Shown: positions 29,400 through 39,731, counted from the first letter of the stretch. The stretch: DNA of 64,000 bases from Symbiodinium natans (GCA_905221605.1 CAJNDS010002450.1:93324-157323), one strand, 5' to 3'. The notes: generated by a model not told the origin, from the sequence alone. Program-made: numbers and translations.

Positions 29400-30511
29400 C
29401 TGTCGCTACTCAATGGCGGCTTCCGTAATGGGAGCCCTCCAGGGAGTCTGCTGCTCTTGGCTGCGGCTCGCGGCTGCCCCACTGGCTGGCCACCACGGGG
29501 AGCCCTGGGTTGGTCTGCAGTGCTCACTTGTCAGTCCCCAGTGGTTGACCACCATTGGGCGCACGGACGCTTGTAAAAGGAAGTTTCCATGGCACCCCAA
29601 CCTGCCTCGGCGACTGTGGTAAGGTGTACAACTTTATGGTGTCTGAGCTCTGGACCCTTGTAGTTGACCATGCCGTTTTCTCTTGCCTTGTGGAAGTAAG
29701 GATTCGTGCAACATTGGCAAACCCTCAGGTCCACTGCTTCGCTCTGTGCAAGAACTGGTGTTTTCCCCAGTGGAATCGGTCGCTACTGATGCGCATTGAC
29801 CTCTCTTCTGGCTGGTTGATGCAACTTGTCGGGACGGAGACACCTTTTTGGGTGGGCGCTGCAGTGAGCCTAATGAAGCGGAGAGCCTCTCGTTCGGGGC
29901 TGCTCCACTGGCTCACCTCCATGGAGTACTCTGGGCTGGTCTTGCCTTGATTGTTCATCGTGTTATGTCCAAGATAGGACTGCCCAGTCTTCCTCTTTTC
30001 CGCCCCTCTTTGACCGGATAGGTTGCCCTTTCTGTGCTATGGCACTGCCAAAACCCCTCGGCTTTGAAACCCAGCAGCCGCCCACACTGGTTGCCCCACC
30101 GCTCATCACGAGACGAGACAACGCTTGGCTCATAGTGAGTCATGGCAATGCGATCCTCCCCTTTGTGGTATCTCGGCCGAAGAAGGCCAATGCAGTGGTG
30201 CTGCTTCTCCCAGGTCGCGGGCACTTATGTCTGAAGAATATACACCCACTGGAGTAACCTGGCCTTCAAAAGGGCCATCATCGCCTATGCTTGGCCTGTG
30301 GCAGGGCAGGCTGGCTCTCCGCTCGCCTGGATGCTACCTGACGGCGCCACCTAAGCGAACGCTGTGTATACCATGGAGATCTTGGGCTCTTGCAGGCTGC
30401 CAAAAGTGATGTGAGCCCTCACATCTTCTTGTTGACGTACCTTATTGGCTTTGGCTCTGGAGGGACCACTGCTTACCAAAGTGCAGTCGCTGAGACCCCG
30501 GCGAGCTTTCG
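29400..30511. repeat. Diverged copies of the 37.7-40.7 kb repeat family
   Basis: Modules such as ccactggctgaccaccat-like strings (29480-29560, 29900-29950) and the block 30200-30511 recur downstream. 30200-30511 aligns colinearly with 38040-38370 (ttggccttcaaaaggg, ggatgctacctgacgg, gtgatgtgagccctcaca, ccccggcgagctttcgggct). Copia-2 inserted at the end of this block. Confidence 0.75.
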
Positions 30512-30516
30512 GGCTT

Positions 30517-30695
30517 TGTTAGACTGTATAGCCTGTCTTTCCCCCCAGTTGTGTAGAGTAGGCTGTAGGGAGGTAAGAAGTGTAGGCCAAACAACTGTTT
30601 TGCCTGAAATCTCACATGGCCCCTGCAGCAAAGACTGACACACACAAAGCGAGACATGCAAAGCCCTTTTGCTGAGAAAGAGGTGTAGATTTTCA
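30517..30695 (+). repeat. Copia-2 5' LTR
   Basis: 179 bp, TG...CA, identical to 37514-37692. Short for a copia LTR. Confidence 0.96.
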
Positions 30696-30707
30696 TGGTA
30701 GCGGAGC
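30696..30707 (+). promoter_or_regulatory. Copia-2 primer-binding site
   Basis: TGGTAGCGGAGC immediately abuts the LTR; the 12-mer is identical to that of Copia-1 and resembles the initiator-Met tRNA primer site. Confidence 0.88.
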
Positions 30708-30895
30708 CGAGCGATCCAAAGAGGTTGCCGGCGTCCGAAAGGAAATCGAGCCCAAACCCGTAGTGTCCTGCCCTGCCCGAACCCAAGCCTTTCTCGAGCG
30801 ATAGTGCTGCTGGGCGATCTGCTGGACAGACTTGGAAGGGCCAAGCGAACTTTGGTGCTGCTGGCGGAAGTTAGTGGCGGCCTCCTGGAGCAGCT

Positions 30896-31102
30896 GTGGG
30901 CTGCTGGGCGAAGGACTTGTTTCACTTCGACCCGATCCTGGACTCCCTGGAGAAGCAGAGGCTTCTGAACGGCGACTTGGTGAACCGTGCGAAGTTTGTG
31001 ATCGCGGATTGGTTGGTGGAGAAAGAAGGCCGAGTGCCAGGGCCAGAGCTTTGGCTCCGCCCCGCACTCTGGAAGGATGGCTCAAGCGAGAGCTGTTTCT
31101 GA
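30896..31102 (+). CDS. Copia-2 upstream ORF, 68 codons
   Basis: An ATG frame with protein-like sequence (FDPILDSLEKQRLLNGDLV, KFVIADWLVEKEGRVPG) ends 26 nt inside the polyprotein ORF. The polyprotein lies in the +1 frame relative to it, the same relation as between the two first ORFs of Copia-1. It may be a Gag N-terminal piece or leader peptide. No family is recognised. Confidence 0.45.
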   Translation: MGCWAKDLFHFDPILDSLEKQRLLNGDLVNRAKFVIADWLVEKEGRVPGPELWLRPALWKDGSSESCF

Positions 31103-34100
31103 GGCTGCTCAGGCAGCTGAAAGGGCCACAGCCGCTGCAGAGGCGGTGATGAGGAGCGCCAACGAGCAGAGGCGACTGGAGTCTTTGTCAAGGATCATCC
31201 AGAAACCCGACATGTACAAGCCGGAGACAAGGGAGCAGGAGATCGACCAATGGATGGAATGGAGGCATGTGATGCGAAACTACTTGGGCGTCGTGGACCA
31301 CCAGTTTCTGGAGGAGCTGGATGTCTTTGAGGGCAATGCTTCGAATGAGGTTGTCCTCAGCACACTGAACGACGGCGCCAAGATGAGAAGCCGAGAGCTC
31401 TACGCCATCTTGCAAAGCTTTGTTCGCAACCGCCCGGCAAAGATTGTTCGGAATGTCGGCCAGTCCAATGGCTATGAGGCATGGAGATTGCTGATGGTCG
31501 AGATGCAACCCAAGACGAGACAAAGACAGCTGGCCTTGATGACCCAGCTGAACTCCATGACCTTTGACCCGAGGAAGTCCCTGAACGAACAGCTCGGAAA
31601 GTATGAGGAGGTTATTCGGGAGTACGAGCGCATTAGTGGCACGACCTACCCCGAGGACCTGAAGGTGTCAACTTTGGTGAGTGCAGCTCCTTCCGTTCTA
31701 CAAGTTCAGCTGCACATGTCCCTCAGCAGTGACACCACCTACCACGACTTGAAGGAGAAGGTGCTTTCGTACGAGCGATCGACTACCAAATGGCAGGCAG
31801 CCAATGGTCTTCAATTTCCTGCTGTACATCAACAAGAAGATGGACCTGTGCCCATGGAGATTGACAAGGTGACCTACCCTGATGGTGGCAAGAAGGGAAA
31901 GAAAGGCGACAAGGGCAAGACGAAGAAAGGCAAGGACAAGTCCAAGGGCAAGAAGGGCAAGATGAAGGATGCAGATGGGAAGGCGAACAAGCCGAAGGGC
32001 AATTGCCACACATGTGGCAAGCCAGGGCACTATTCCCGAGAGTGCTGGTGGAACACTGGAGGTGCTGGAGGTGCTGGCAGTGGAAAAGGTGGCAAGGATA
32101 AGAACCGGAAGAAGGTGAACCAGGTCCAAGCCGAAGCCCAGAGTTCAGAAGCCACTTCCAGCAACCCAACGGCAACGGCTTCGTCAAGGACACAGGCAGT
32201 TCGGCAAATTCGACTTCGCACCCCACCTTTGACGAGTACGACCGAGATCTTCGACATCTCCGAAGAGGCCTTGTTTGACTTGGACCAGGAGTACCACATC
32301 AACATGATCTCGGCGGACGAGGTGGTGGTGGATTGGAAAAGCCATCCCCCGATTGCAATCGTACTAGACACCGGAGCTGATGCCAGCATGGTACCCTATG
32401 ACTACGCTGCGCTTGGAGTCGAAGGAGATGGAGCACCGCCTAACCTCTTGGATGCCCAGGGAAACCCCATCGCGACCCAGGCCAACAGGAAGTTTGACTT
32501 CTGGTTCAAGAGCAAAGATGGCCAGGAGTTCGCCGTGAGAGAACAATGTGTAGTGGGAAATGTCAAGCAACCGCTCCTAGCGGTGGGAAAACTCCTTCGC
32601 AGAGGGTGGCAGCTCGTACATCACGGAGGCACCTTGACCTTGCAAGAACCATTTGGTCGTGGGGCGCCTGTCGGCTTCAAACATAACAGCTTGGTGGCTG
32701 CCGGCCACATCCGTTCGGTACAAGTCGTCAACGCTCTCACAGAAGTGCCGAAGAGTATGCCCCCGACAACACCCAAGCTTGAGAAGTTCCCCGAAGAGAT
32801 CCAGAAGTTGGTGGGCAAAATGGGCATGCACAGCTTACCTGAGCGAGGATGGAAGGTTCACTTTGAAAGTAAGGCAACCCATCTATTGGACCCGAGAACG
32901 TGGTATGATCCTGATCTTTATCGTGCACGAACTACCTGGATGCAAACTTTGAAAGGACTCTGGATCCAAGTGGAGAACTCCGAAGACTACTCGAGCGAGT
33001 TCAGACCCTATGCACGCATCTGCGATGAGCCTCGTCCCCGACTTACTTTCGTGTCGATGGACAGCTTTGGTGAAGGATGCTTTGGTGGAGTTGGAATGCC
33101 GCCGAAGAGAAGCTGTCGTTTGGAGAACGAGATCGAGGTCGAGGACGAAGTGATGGAAGATGCTTTGAGTGCAGCCGAGACACCCCTTCAGGAGGCGCCG
33201 AGCTCTTCCAGTGGGCGAGCCGAAGTCAGAGGCCACCAACAAGCCGCGACTGCAAAGGAAGTCATCCAGGACATGTATCTCGAGGAGGTTTCCTCCGACA
33301 AAGCCGCGACTGCAAAGGAAGTCATCCAGGACATGTATCTCGAGGAGGTTGCCTCCGACAAAGCTGAGAGAGCAGCAAAAGAGTCGATGGCCCGACAGCC
33401 CAATATGATGCCAAGATCGGACCCGGAACCGACTGAAGATGAGAAGAAGAAGCACCAGGTGACCCACATGCCCTATGCCAGCTGGTGCAGTGCATGTGTC
33501 AAGACGAGAGCGAGAGGAGACAAGCGCAGCGAAAGAAAGGACCAGAAGCACATCCCAGTGATCCAGGTCGACTTCTTCTTCACTGTAGTGGATCCTGAAG
33601 GCCGGCCCTTAGAGGGACAGCAAGATGAACAGACATGCTCATTGGTGGCCGCCGATCTGGATACGAGAATGGTGTTGTCGGTGCCTGGACCGAACAAGGG
33701 CAAGCAGTCCTTAAGGAAATACGTGGAGGACCTGGTGAAGTTCAGCATTGCCCTCCACGAAGACGATGGCATCATTCTTCAAAGCGATGGAGAACCTGCA
33801 ATCAAAGCAGTAGTGAGGGTAGCGACTGAAGCTCGAGCGAAGATGGGGCGGCGAACGGTGCAGAGAACAACGCCAGTGCAAGACCATGCAGCTAATGGAG
33901 CGGCAGAGCGAGCAGTGCAAACCGTCCGCCGACTTGGGAACTGCCTCATGGAAGCGGTGGAGGAGATCCACGGCAAACAACCTGTTGGGTCCGACCTTCG
34001 TGTTTGGGCCCAAGGACATGCAGCTTTCCTCTACAACAGGTTCCACGTCCTTCAGAACTTCCAGAAGACACCGTATGAGCTGGCGTTCGGAGGACAGCCC

Positions 34101-37100
34101 TACAAAGGAAAGTTGTGCACCTTCGGCGAGACCGTCTTTGGAAAACTTGTCACCCCCTACAAAGGAGGAGCGCAGTGGTGCACTGGCATTTGGGCTGGTG
34201 TGAATCCACACAACGGGGCCCACCACATCCTCACCGAGAATGGCGCGATTGAGTCGAATGCGGTGAGGGTTTCTGCCGAACAGCTTGACGTGGCGAAGTT
34301 CAAAGGCCTGCCCTGGGAGACCAAAGCCGTGGTGATCAAGATCAAGAAGCGAGTGGCACCGCCGGAGCCACTTATGGTTGAGGTTGGTCCAAAGCCTTTG
34401 TCTTCTGCAAAGGCAGGGGATACGCCAGCAGGTGACGCAGACGCGACGCATCTGGGCGGCGCAGCTGCGGCGCAACTCGGAGGCGCAACTGTTGCTCGAC
34501 CCGACGGACCCGGTGATGAAGCGGCCAGCGACCCACCGAGCAGTGAAAGCGAGGAACTGATGGCAGAGAGACCGCAAGCGAGTTCGCCGAGCAGGTCGAG
34601 CAAGCGCAGGGCCGAGGAAGACGTGGAGAAGCTCACCGAGAAGCTCACCGAGGAGGTGCTGGATGAGATCAGCAAGGACAAGGACCAAGTGGAGTTCTTT
34701 AAGAAGTTGCGCAAAGAGAGAATGGAGAGAGAAAAGGGTGAAAAGAGGAAGAGTGAAGATGCCGAACTTCCTCCTCGTGATCTAGAAGGACACATCCGCC
34801 AGATCCAGACGGTGGATTCCGAATGGTATGATGGAGATGAGCTTTGGGAGCCAGAGAATCACGATACCGACTTCTATGAGTCCGACCACGACGCGACCTA
34901 CCACAAGCACAACACCTTGGACAGACCGAAGGGAGACACTCCCCCAGAGGTGGACGAGGAGACCCTGAACCACCTAGATGACCTCGCCGAGCTCCAGGAG
35001 ATCGAGAGACTGGAAAAGATGTCCGTCTTGGTGGATGTGTGCCCGGAGGAGGATGCAGAATGGTTGTCTACGACCTTTGTCAAAACATGGAAGGCCGAGG
35101 CAAAGGGCGAGGATGTCACCACCTGGTGGCGACGCGCCCGGCTGGTGGCACGTCAGTATCGACACTTCAACGAGTTCGAGCCGGAAGACACCTTTTCTCC
35201 GGCCTCTACGAGTTCCCTGCTGAGACTGCTCCCGGTCGTGGCCCAAACTTGGAATACCCCGATATGGATCATCGACGTGAAGGACGCGTATCTCAACGTT
35301 CCTCAGCCCAAAGAATCGCCTGTCATCGTCAAGGCTCCGGACTCTTACGTCAGGAAGTATGGACCCAAGACCTGGAAGCTGGCCCGAGTACTTCCTGGAC
35401 AAAGAAGGGGATCTCAGGAGTGGTATCTCTTTCTCAACAGCGACCTGAAGGAGCTGGGCATGGAGGCGATGATCGAGGTCCCGACCTTGTACAGGGCAGT
35501 CAACAAGGAAGAAAGGCGTGCTGCGCAAGTACATGTGGACGACGCGATGGTGACGGGAGATGCCCGACAAGTTGAACCTTTCCTGGAGAAGTTGGGCAAG
35601 AAGTACACCATCAAGATCCAAGGGCCATTTGGGCCCGGAGAAGCATTTGAGTTCCTGCGGCGACGATTCCAGGTGGAGTGGAATGGAAGCATTACAGTGC
35701 GGCCTGCTGCCCATTTCTACAACGACGTCTACGAGCTCTTGGAGAGACCCAAATTGAGGAGCACACCTGGACCTGCCGGAGGAGACCTGTTCGCCGAGGA
35801 CGCCAGCGAAGAGATGGCAGACGGCAAGCTGTATAGAACCATTGTGGGCAAGCTTCTCTACATTTCGGGAGAGCGACCTGATGCACAGGTGGTCATACAG
35901 TACCTGGCGGCAAAGGCCAGCAGGCCAACCGTGACCGCTACGAAAATCCTCAAGCATCTGGTGGGCTACCTGAAGGCGACGGAAGGGCAAGGCATCAACC
36001 TGAAGTGCGAGAAAGGAGAGTCCATCATGCGAGATGGCGACCCCGAAAGCTATAGCTATCAAACCCATCATTTGGTCGAGGCCGTCTCCGACAGCAACTT
36101 CGCCAACGACCGTACCACCAGGAAGTCCCTGTCCTCAGGCCACATCTACTTGAACAAGTGCCTGATGTTCTCGTTCGTCCGAGGACAGAAAGTGGTTACG
36201 TTGAGCTCTGGGGAAGCAGAGCTGGTGGCATTGACGCAGACAGTGGGCGAGAGTATCCTGGTGAAGAAGGCCTGGGAGTTCCTGACCAGGGAGGAGACCT
36301 GGCATTTGGCCAGGACAGACTCTTCCGTAGCTCGGGCCATAGCTACGCGACTTGGCGTGGGCAAAGTTCGACATTTACAAACCTCGTGCCTTTGGTTGCA
36401 ACAGTGGATTGCGAGAAAAGAATTGAGGATGGCCGCGATTCCAACATCCAAGAACCCGACCGATTGTGGTACCAAAATTCTTCCAGGATCGAGGTTAAAG
36501 TACCTGAGCTTCATCATGAATCTGGTGGATGGAAAGAGCAACAGGATTGGAACTGAGGAGCACCGGAAGGAGGCGATGACATTGTCCCCGAACCTGATCC
36601 GAGCCATCCAAGCGGTGATGGCCATGAGCTTGCAAGGATGCATTGGAGGCAACGATGATCAGATGGTAGACATGTGGACCTACGTGTTCATCTTCGCCAA
36701 CTACTTCGAGCCCATCGTGAACAACCCGATTTTCGGCTACGGCATCATGATCATGCTCCTCTTGGTGATGTGCATGCTTGGTGCGAATTGGAAAGTGGAA
36801 GTAAGAGTCAGCTCCAAAGGAGCAGACTCGAAGCATGAGACAAAGGAAGGGCTTGAGCCCGGCTACGAAGATGGACGAAAAGGCCCTGGAACCACAAGCG
36901 AACGACCCTCGAGTTCTACATCTTCTGGGCCCACGATCAACATAGTGCTCAACACTCAAGACCATGGAACCACAGTCGAACGACCATCGAGTTCTACATC
37001 TTCTGGGCCTGTACTATATCGTAAAGTACCTGGAGTCCCTGGCGATCGTGAACAACGAGCTGACCCACCGGGAGAAGTAGATCAGCTACTCGAACGTGCA

Positions 37101-37412
37101 GAGTCTCTTCAACGACAGCAGCAAGAACGAGTACAAGCACATCCGCCGTCAAGGGATCCACAGGGCATTGTGTATGGCAAAGTGAATCGAAGCCGGCGAG
37201 TGGCAGTGGCCACAGCGTATGGATACAGCTTCCACGAGGCCAACTGTTCGAGCATCACAAAGGATGCCAAGCAGAGCCGGATGATGACAGTGGAAGAAGC
37301 TTTGCTTTTGGGCAAAGCACCGTGCCAAAGGTGCCTGCAGCCCATCTTCGATGAGCTGAAGCAGCTGAACCCCAACAACAAAGTGTTCGATGGACAGCGG
37401 AAGCGGAAGTGA
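31077..37412 (+). CDS. Copia-2 Gag-Pol polyprotein with TM and zinc-binding C-terminal extension
   Basis: 2111 codons. Gag (1-290, helical, UBN2-like appearance); CCHC knuckle C310-x2-C313-x4-H318-x4-C323 within a Lys-rich tract; protease LDTGADAS (D431); zinc segment HQVTHMPYASWCSAC (about 792-805); integrase D832, D904, E944; RT motif A IIDVKDAYLNVP (D1400) and motif C VHVDDA (D1488/D1489, His replacing the usual Tyr); RNase H SDSNFAND (D1672), SSGEAEL and TDSSVARA, ending about 1800. After RNase H about 310 residues continue: a strongly hydrophobic segment (about 1884-1905, GIMIMLLLVMCMLG) that could span a membrane, two GTT-x-ERPSSSTSSGP repeats, and a terminal H2053-x3-C2057...C2083-x2-C2086 module (FHEANC...PCQRC) resembling small Ada-type metal-binding domains. 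A 20-residue tandem duplication lies between protease and integrase. Confidence 0.94.
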   Translation: MAQARAVSEAAQAAERATAAAEAVMRSANEQRRLESLSRIIQKPDMYKPETREQEIDQWMEWRHVMRNYLGVVDHQFLEELDVFEGNASNEVVLSTLNDGAKMRSRELYAILQSFVRNRPAKIVRNVGQSNGYEAWRLLMVEMQPKTRQRQLALMTQLNSMTFDPRKSLNEQLGKYEEVIREYERISGTTYPEDLKVSTLVSAAPSVLQVQLHMSLSSDTTYHDLKEKVLSYERSTTKWQAANGLQFPAVHQQEDGPVPMEIDKVTYPDGGKKGKKGDKGKTKKGKDKSKGKKGKMKDADGKANKPKGNCHTCGKPGHYSRECWWNTGGAGGAGSGKGGKDKNRKKVNQVQAEAQSSEATSSNPTATASSRTQAVRQIRLRTPPLTSTTEIFDISEEALFDLDQEYHINMISADEVVVDWKSHPPIAIVLDTGADASMVPYDYAALGVEGDGAPPNLLDAQGNPIATQANRKFDFWFKSKDGQEFAVREQCVVGNVKQPLLAVGKLLRRGWQLVHHGGTLTLQEPFGRGAPVGFKHNSLVAAGHIRSVQVVNALTEVPKSMPPTTPKLEKFPEEIQKLVGKMGMHSLPERGWKVHFESKATHLLDPRTWYDPDLYRARTTWMQTLKGLWIQVENSEDYSSEFRPYARICDEPRPRLTFVSMDSFGEGCFGGVGMPPKRSCRLENEIEVEDEVMEDALSAAETPLQEAPSSSSGRAEVRGHQQAATAKEVIQDMYLEEVSSDKAATAKEVIQDMYLEEVASDKAERAAKESMARQPNMMPRSDPEPTEDEKKKHQVTHMPYASWCSACVKTRARGDKRSERKDQKHIPVIQVDFFFTVVDPEGRPLEGQQDEQTCSLVAADLDTRMVLSVPGPNKGKQSLRKYVEDLVKFSIALHEDDGIILQSDGEPAIKAVVRVATEARAKMGRRTVQRTTPVQDHAANGAAERAVQTVRRLGNCLMEAVEEIHGKQPVGSDLRVWAQGHAAFLYNRFHVLQNFQKTPYELAFGGQPYKGKLCTFGETVFGKLVTPYKGGAQWCTGIWAGVNPHNGAHHILTENGAIESNAVRVSAEQLDVAKFKGLPWETKAVVIKIKKRVAPPEPLMVEVGPKPLSSAKAGDTPAGDADATHLGGAAAAQLGGATVARPDGPGDEAASDPPSSESEELMAERPQASSPSRSSKRRAEEDVEKLTEKLTEEVLDEISKDKDQVEFFKKLRKERMEREKGEKRKSEDAELPPRDLEGHIRQIQTVDSEWYDGDELWEPENHDTDFYESDHDATYHKHNTLDRPKGDTPPEVDEETLNHLDDLAELQEIERLEKMSVLVDVCPEEDAEWLSTTFVKTWKAEAKGEDVTTWWRRARLVARQYRHFNEFEPEDTFSPASTSSLLRLLPVVAQTWNTPIWIIDVKDAYLNVPQPKESPVIVKAPDSYVRKYGPKTWKLARVLPGQRRGSQEWYLFLNSDLKELGMEAMIEVPTLYRAVNKEERRAAQVHVDDAMVTGDARQVEPFLEKLGKKYTIKIQGPFGPGEAFEFLRRRFQVEWNGSITVRPAAHFYNDVYELLERPKLRSTPGPAGGDLFAEDASEEMADGKLYRTIVGKLLYISGERPDAQVVIQYLAAKASRPTVTATKILKHLVGYLKATEGQGINLKCEKGESIMRDGDPESYSYQTHHLVEAVSDSNFANDRTTRKSLSSGHIYLNKCLMFSFVRGQKVVTLSSGEAELVALTQTVGESILVKKAWEFLTREETWHLARTDSSVARAIATRLGVGKVRHLQTSCLWLQQWIARKELRMAAIPTSKNPTDCGTKILPGSRLKYLSFIMNLVDGKSNRIGTEEHRKEAMTLSPNLIRAIQAVMAMSLQGCIGGNDDQMVDMWTYVFIFANYFEPIVNNPIFGYGIMIMLLLVMCMLGANWKVEVRVSSKGADSKHETKEGLEPGYEDGRKGPGTTSERPSSSTSSGPTINIVLNTQDHGTTVERPSSSTSSGPVLYRKVPGVPGDREQRADPPGEVDQLLERAESLQRQQQERVQAHPPSRDPQGIVYGKVNRSRRVAVATAYGYSFHEANCSSITKDAKQSRMMTVEEALLLGKAPCQRCLQPIFDELKQLNPNNKVFDGQRKRK
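33241..33360 (+). repeat. 60-bp in-frame tandem duplication in Copia-2
   Basis: Two adjacent 60-bp copies differ at one base (tcctcc versus gcctcc) and encode two 20-residue repeats containing AKEVIQDMYLEEV in the linker before integrase. Length divisible by three keeps the frame. Confidence 0.97.
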
Positions 37413-37503
37413 ACATGACGGCTGGAAGTTTCCGTGGTAGAGTGCAGAGTGCTGAGTACAGACAGAGCTACACTTTTGACAGTTGGACATTAGCATGTTC
37501 AAC

Positions 37504-37513
37504 TGAGGGGGCG
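37504..37513 (+). promoter_or_regulatory. Copia-2 polypurine tract
   Basis: tgagggggcg directly precedes the 3' LTR. Confidence 0.8.
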
Positions 37514-37692
37514 TGTTAGACTGTATAGCCTGTCTTTCCCCCCAGTTGTGTAGAGTAGGCTGTAGGGAGGTAAGAAGTGTAGGCCAAACAACTGTTTTGC
37601 CTGAAATCTCACATGGCCCCTGCAGCAAAGACTGACACACACAAAGCGAGACATGCAAAGCCCTTTTGCTGAGAAAGAGGTGTAGATTTTCA
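37514..37692 (+). repeat. Copia-2 3' LTR
   Basis: Identical to 30517-30695; followed by TSD ggctt. Confidence 0.96.
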
Positions 37693-37697
37693 GGCTT

Positions 37698-38315
37698 GCG
37701 TGTGTGGCCTCCCCTCTGGCTGTCTGTTGAGACATTGCTTGCGCGCGGACATCTTTCCAGGTGGGCGCAGCTGCAAGCCAGGGTGAGCGGGACCTTTCGC
37801 TCGGGGCTGCTCCACTGGCTAACCACCATGGAGTGCCCTGGGCTGGTCTTGCCTCGATTTTTCTTGCTGTTAAGTCCCCGCTGGCTGACCACCATGGGGC
37901 ATACGCACGTCTTTCCTCTCCTTGGGGAGTTTGACCTCTCACACCCCTTTGCCAATGCGGGTTTGTTATCTGTCCTGGACGACGGGTACGGGATCCTGAC
38001 GGCCGAATATCGACTCTGGAGAGACCAATGCGGCGGTGCTGCCTCTCCCAGGCTGCGGGCACTTCTACGTAGAGAATAGGCACCTACTGCCTTGGCCTAG
38101 AGATATCGAACACCTGTGGAGTAACTTGGCCTTCAAAAGGGTCATCATCGTCTGTGCTTGGCTTGTGGCAGGACAGGCAGGATCTTTGCCCGCCTGGATG
38201 CTACCTGACGGCATCGCCTGGACGAAAGCTGTGTATACCACGGAGATCTTAGCGCTCTTGCAGGCTGCCAAAGTGATGTGAGCCCTCACATCTCCCTGCC
38301 GACGTATCTTATTGG
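37698..38315. repeat. Repeat family, unit interrupted by Copia-2 (right part)
   Basis: Begins gcgtgtgtggcctcc right after the TSD, as the unoccupied units do at 38384 and 39077. It contains ccactggct-accaccatgg modules at 37810 and 37880, then the block shared with 30200-30500. An open frame on the plus strand (RVIIVCAWLVAGQAGSLPAW, near 38130-38190) recurs partly in the other copy, but I do not recognise it. Confidence 0.75.
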
Positions 38316-39009
38316 CTTGGACTCTGGAGGGACCATTGCCTGCCAGATTGCGGTCCCCGAAACCCCGGCGAGCTTTCGGGCTTGCGTGTGTGGCCTCCGC
38401 TTTGGCTGTCTGCTGAGACTGTGCTTGTGCGCGGACATCTTTCTAGGTGGGCGCAGCTGCAAGCCAGGGTGAGAGGTGAACCTTCCGCTCGGGGCTGCTC
38501 CACTGGCTGACCACCATGGAGTGCCCTGGGCCGGTCTTGCCTTGATTGTTCTTTCTGTTAAGTCCCCACTGGCTGACCACCATGGGGCATACGCACGTCT
38601 TTCCTCTCCTTTGGGGAGTCTGACCTGTACCATCCCTTTGCCAATGCGGATCCGTGATTTGTCCTTGACGACGAGCACGGGAGCCTGACTATCGATGATG
38701 ACCTTGGTTCGAGCCGAATGACGTCGCACCAGTTGCTACATGATGGTGGTTTTGACAATCTGGCAGTGTCGCAATTTGCGACCCCCCGCATGCTTGCACC
38801 GGGACTTTAACGACGACTTCGACTAGTAGTTCCTAGTAGTTCGGCGCCTTTGCTTGCTTTGTTGCTTCTGTTTTCTTGTTTTTTGGGTGGTTGCGTGGTG
38901 TTCTTGGTGGTTTGCGCGCGCTGACTTCGTTTCACCCGTTACGTCGAGCCCAATAAGACCGGCCTACTGTGCTACTGATGTAGTAAAGGGGCGCCAGTCC
39001 AAAAAAAAA
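38316..39009 (+). repeat. A-tailed repeat unit 1
   Basis: About 690 bp from gcttggactctggaggga to an A-run of nine (39001-39009) preceded by ggggcgccagtcc. It contains two ctggctgaccaccatgg modules and an unoccupied copy of the Copia-2 target. Unit 2 follows directly after the A-run with the same first bases. Confidence 0.85.
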
Positions 39010-39731
39010 GCTTGGACTCTGGAGGGACCATTGCCTGCCAGATTGCAGTCCCCGAAACCCCGGCGAGCTTTCGGGCTTGCGTGTGTGGCCTCCGCTTTGG
39101 CTGTCTGATGAGACTGTGCTTGTGCGCGGACATCTATCTAGGTGGGCGCAGCTGCAAGCCAGGGTGAGAAGAGGACCTTCCGCTCGGGGCTGCTCCACTG
39201 GCTGACCACCATGGAGTGCCCTGGGCCGGTCTTGCCTTGATTGTTCTTGCTGTTAAGTCCCCACTGGCTGACCACCATGGGACATACGCGCGTCTTTCCT
39301 CTCCTTTGGGGAGTCTGACCTGTACCATCCCTTTGCCAATGCGGGTCTGTTATCTGTCCTTGACGACGAGTACGGGATCCTGACTATCGAATGATGACCT
39401 CGGTTCGAGTCGAATGACGTCGCACCAGTAGCTACATGATGGTGATTTTGAAAATCTGGCAGTGTCGCAATTTGCGACTCCCCGCATGCTCAGTGCTGTG
39501 TGATTGCACCGGGACTTCAACAACGACTTCGAGTACTGAGTGCGTGGGGTTACCTAGTAGTTCGGCGCCTTTGCTTGCTTTGTTGCTTCTGTTTCCTTGT
39601 TTTTTGGGTGGTTGCGTGGTGTTCTTGGTGGTTTGCGCGCGCTAACTTCGTTTCACCCGTTACGTCGAGCCCAACAAGACCGGCCTACTGTGCTACTGAT
39701 GTAGTAAAGGGGCGTCAGTCCAAAAAAAAAA
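39010..39731 (+). repeat. A-tailed repeat unit 2
   Basis: Head-to-tail copy of unit 1, closely similar throughout, with small indels (for example extra cagtgctgtgtgattg near 39490), ending in ggggcgtcagtcc and an A-run of ten at about 39722-39731. Confidence 0.85.

Larger units (their letters stand above)
30517..37692 (+). mobile_element. Copia-2: full-length, very young Ty1/copia retrotransposon
   Basis: Identical 179-bp LTRs (TGTTAGAC...TTTTCA, canonical TG...CA) flank a primer site, a single 2111-codon polyprotein ORF and a purine-rich tract. A 5-bp target duplication, ggctt, lies at 30512-30516 and 37693-37697. I found no difference between the LTRs by eye, so little time has passed since insertion. 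With all catalytic motifs present it may be competent for transposition. Its gag, LTR length and C-terminal extension differ from Copia-1, so it is a separate lineage. Confidence 0.96.

Noticed and set aside
37666-38730. Plus- and minus-strand frames in the A-tailed repeat family
   Set aside because: Frames are not preserved between copies, so coding function is unsupported.
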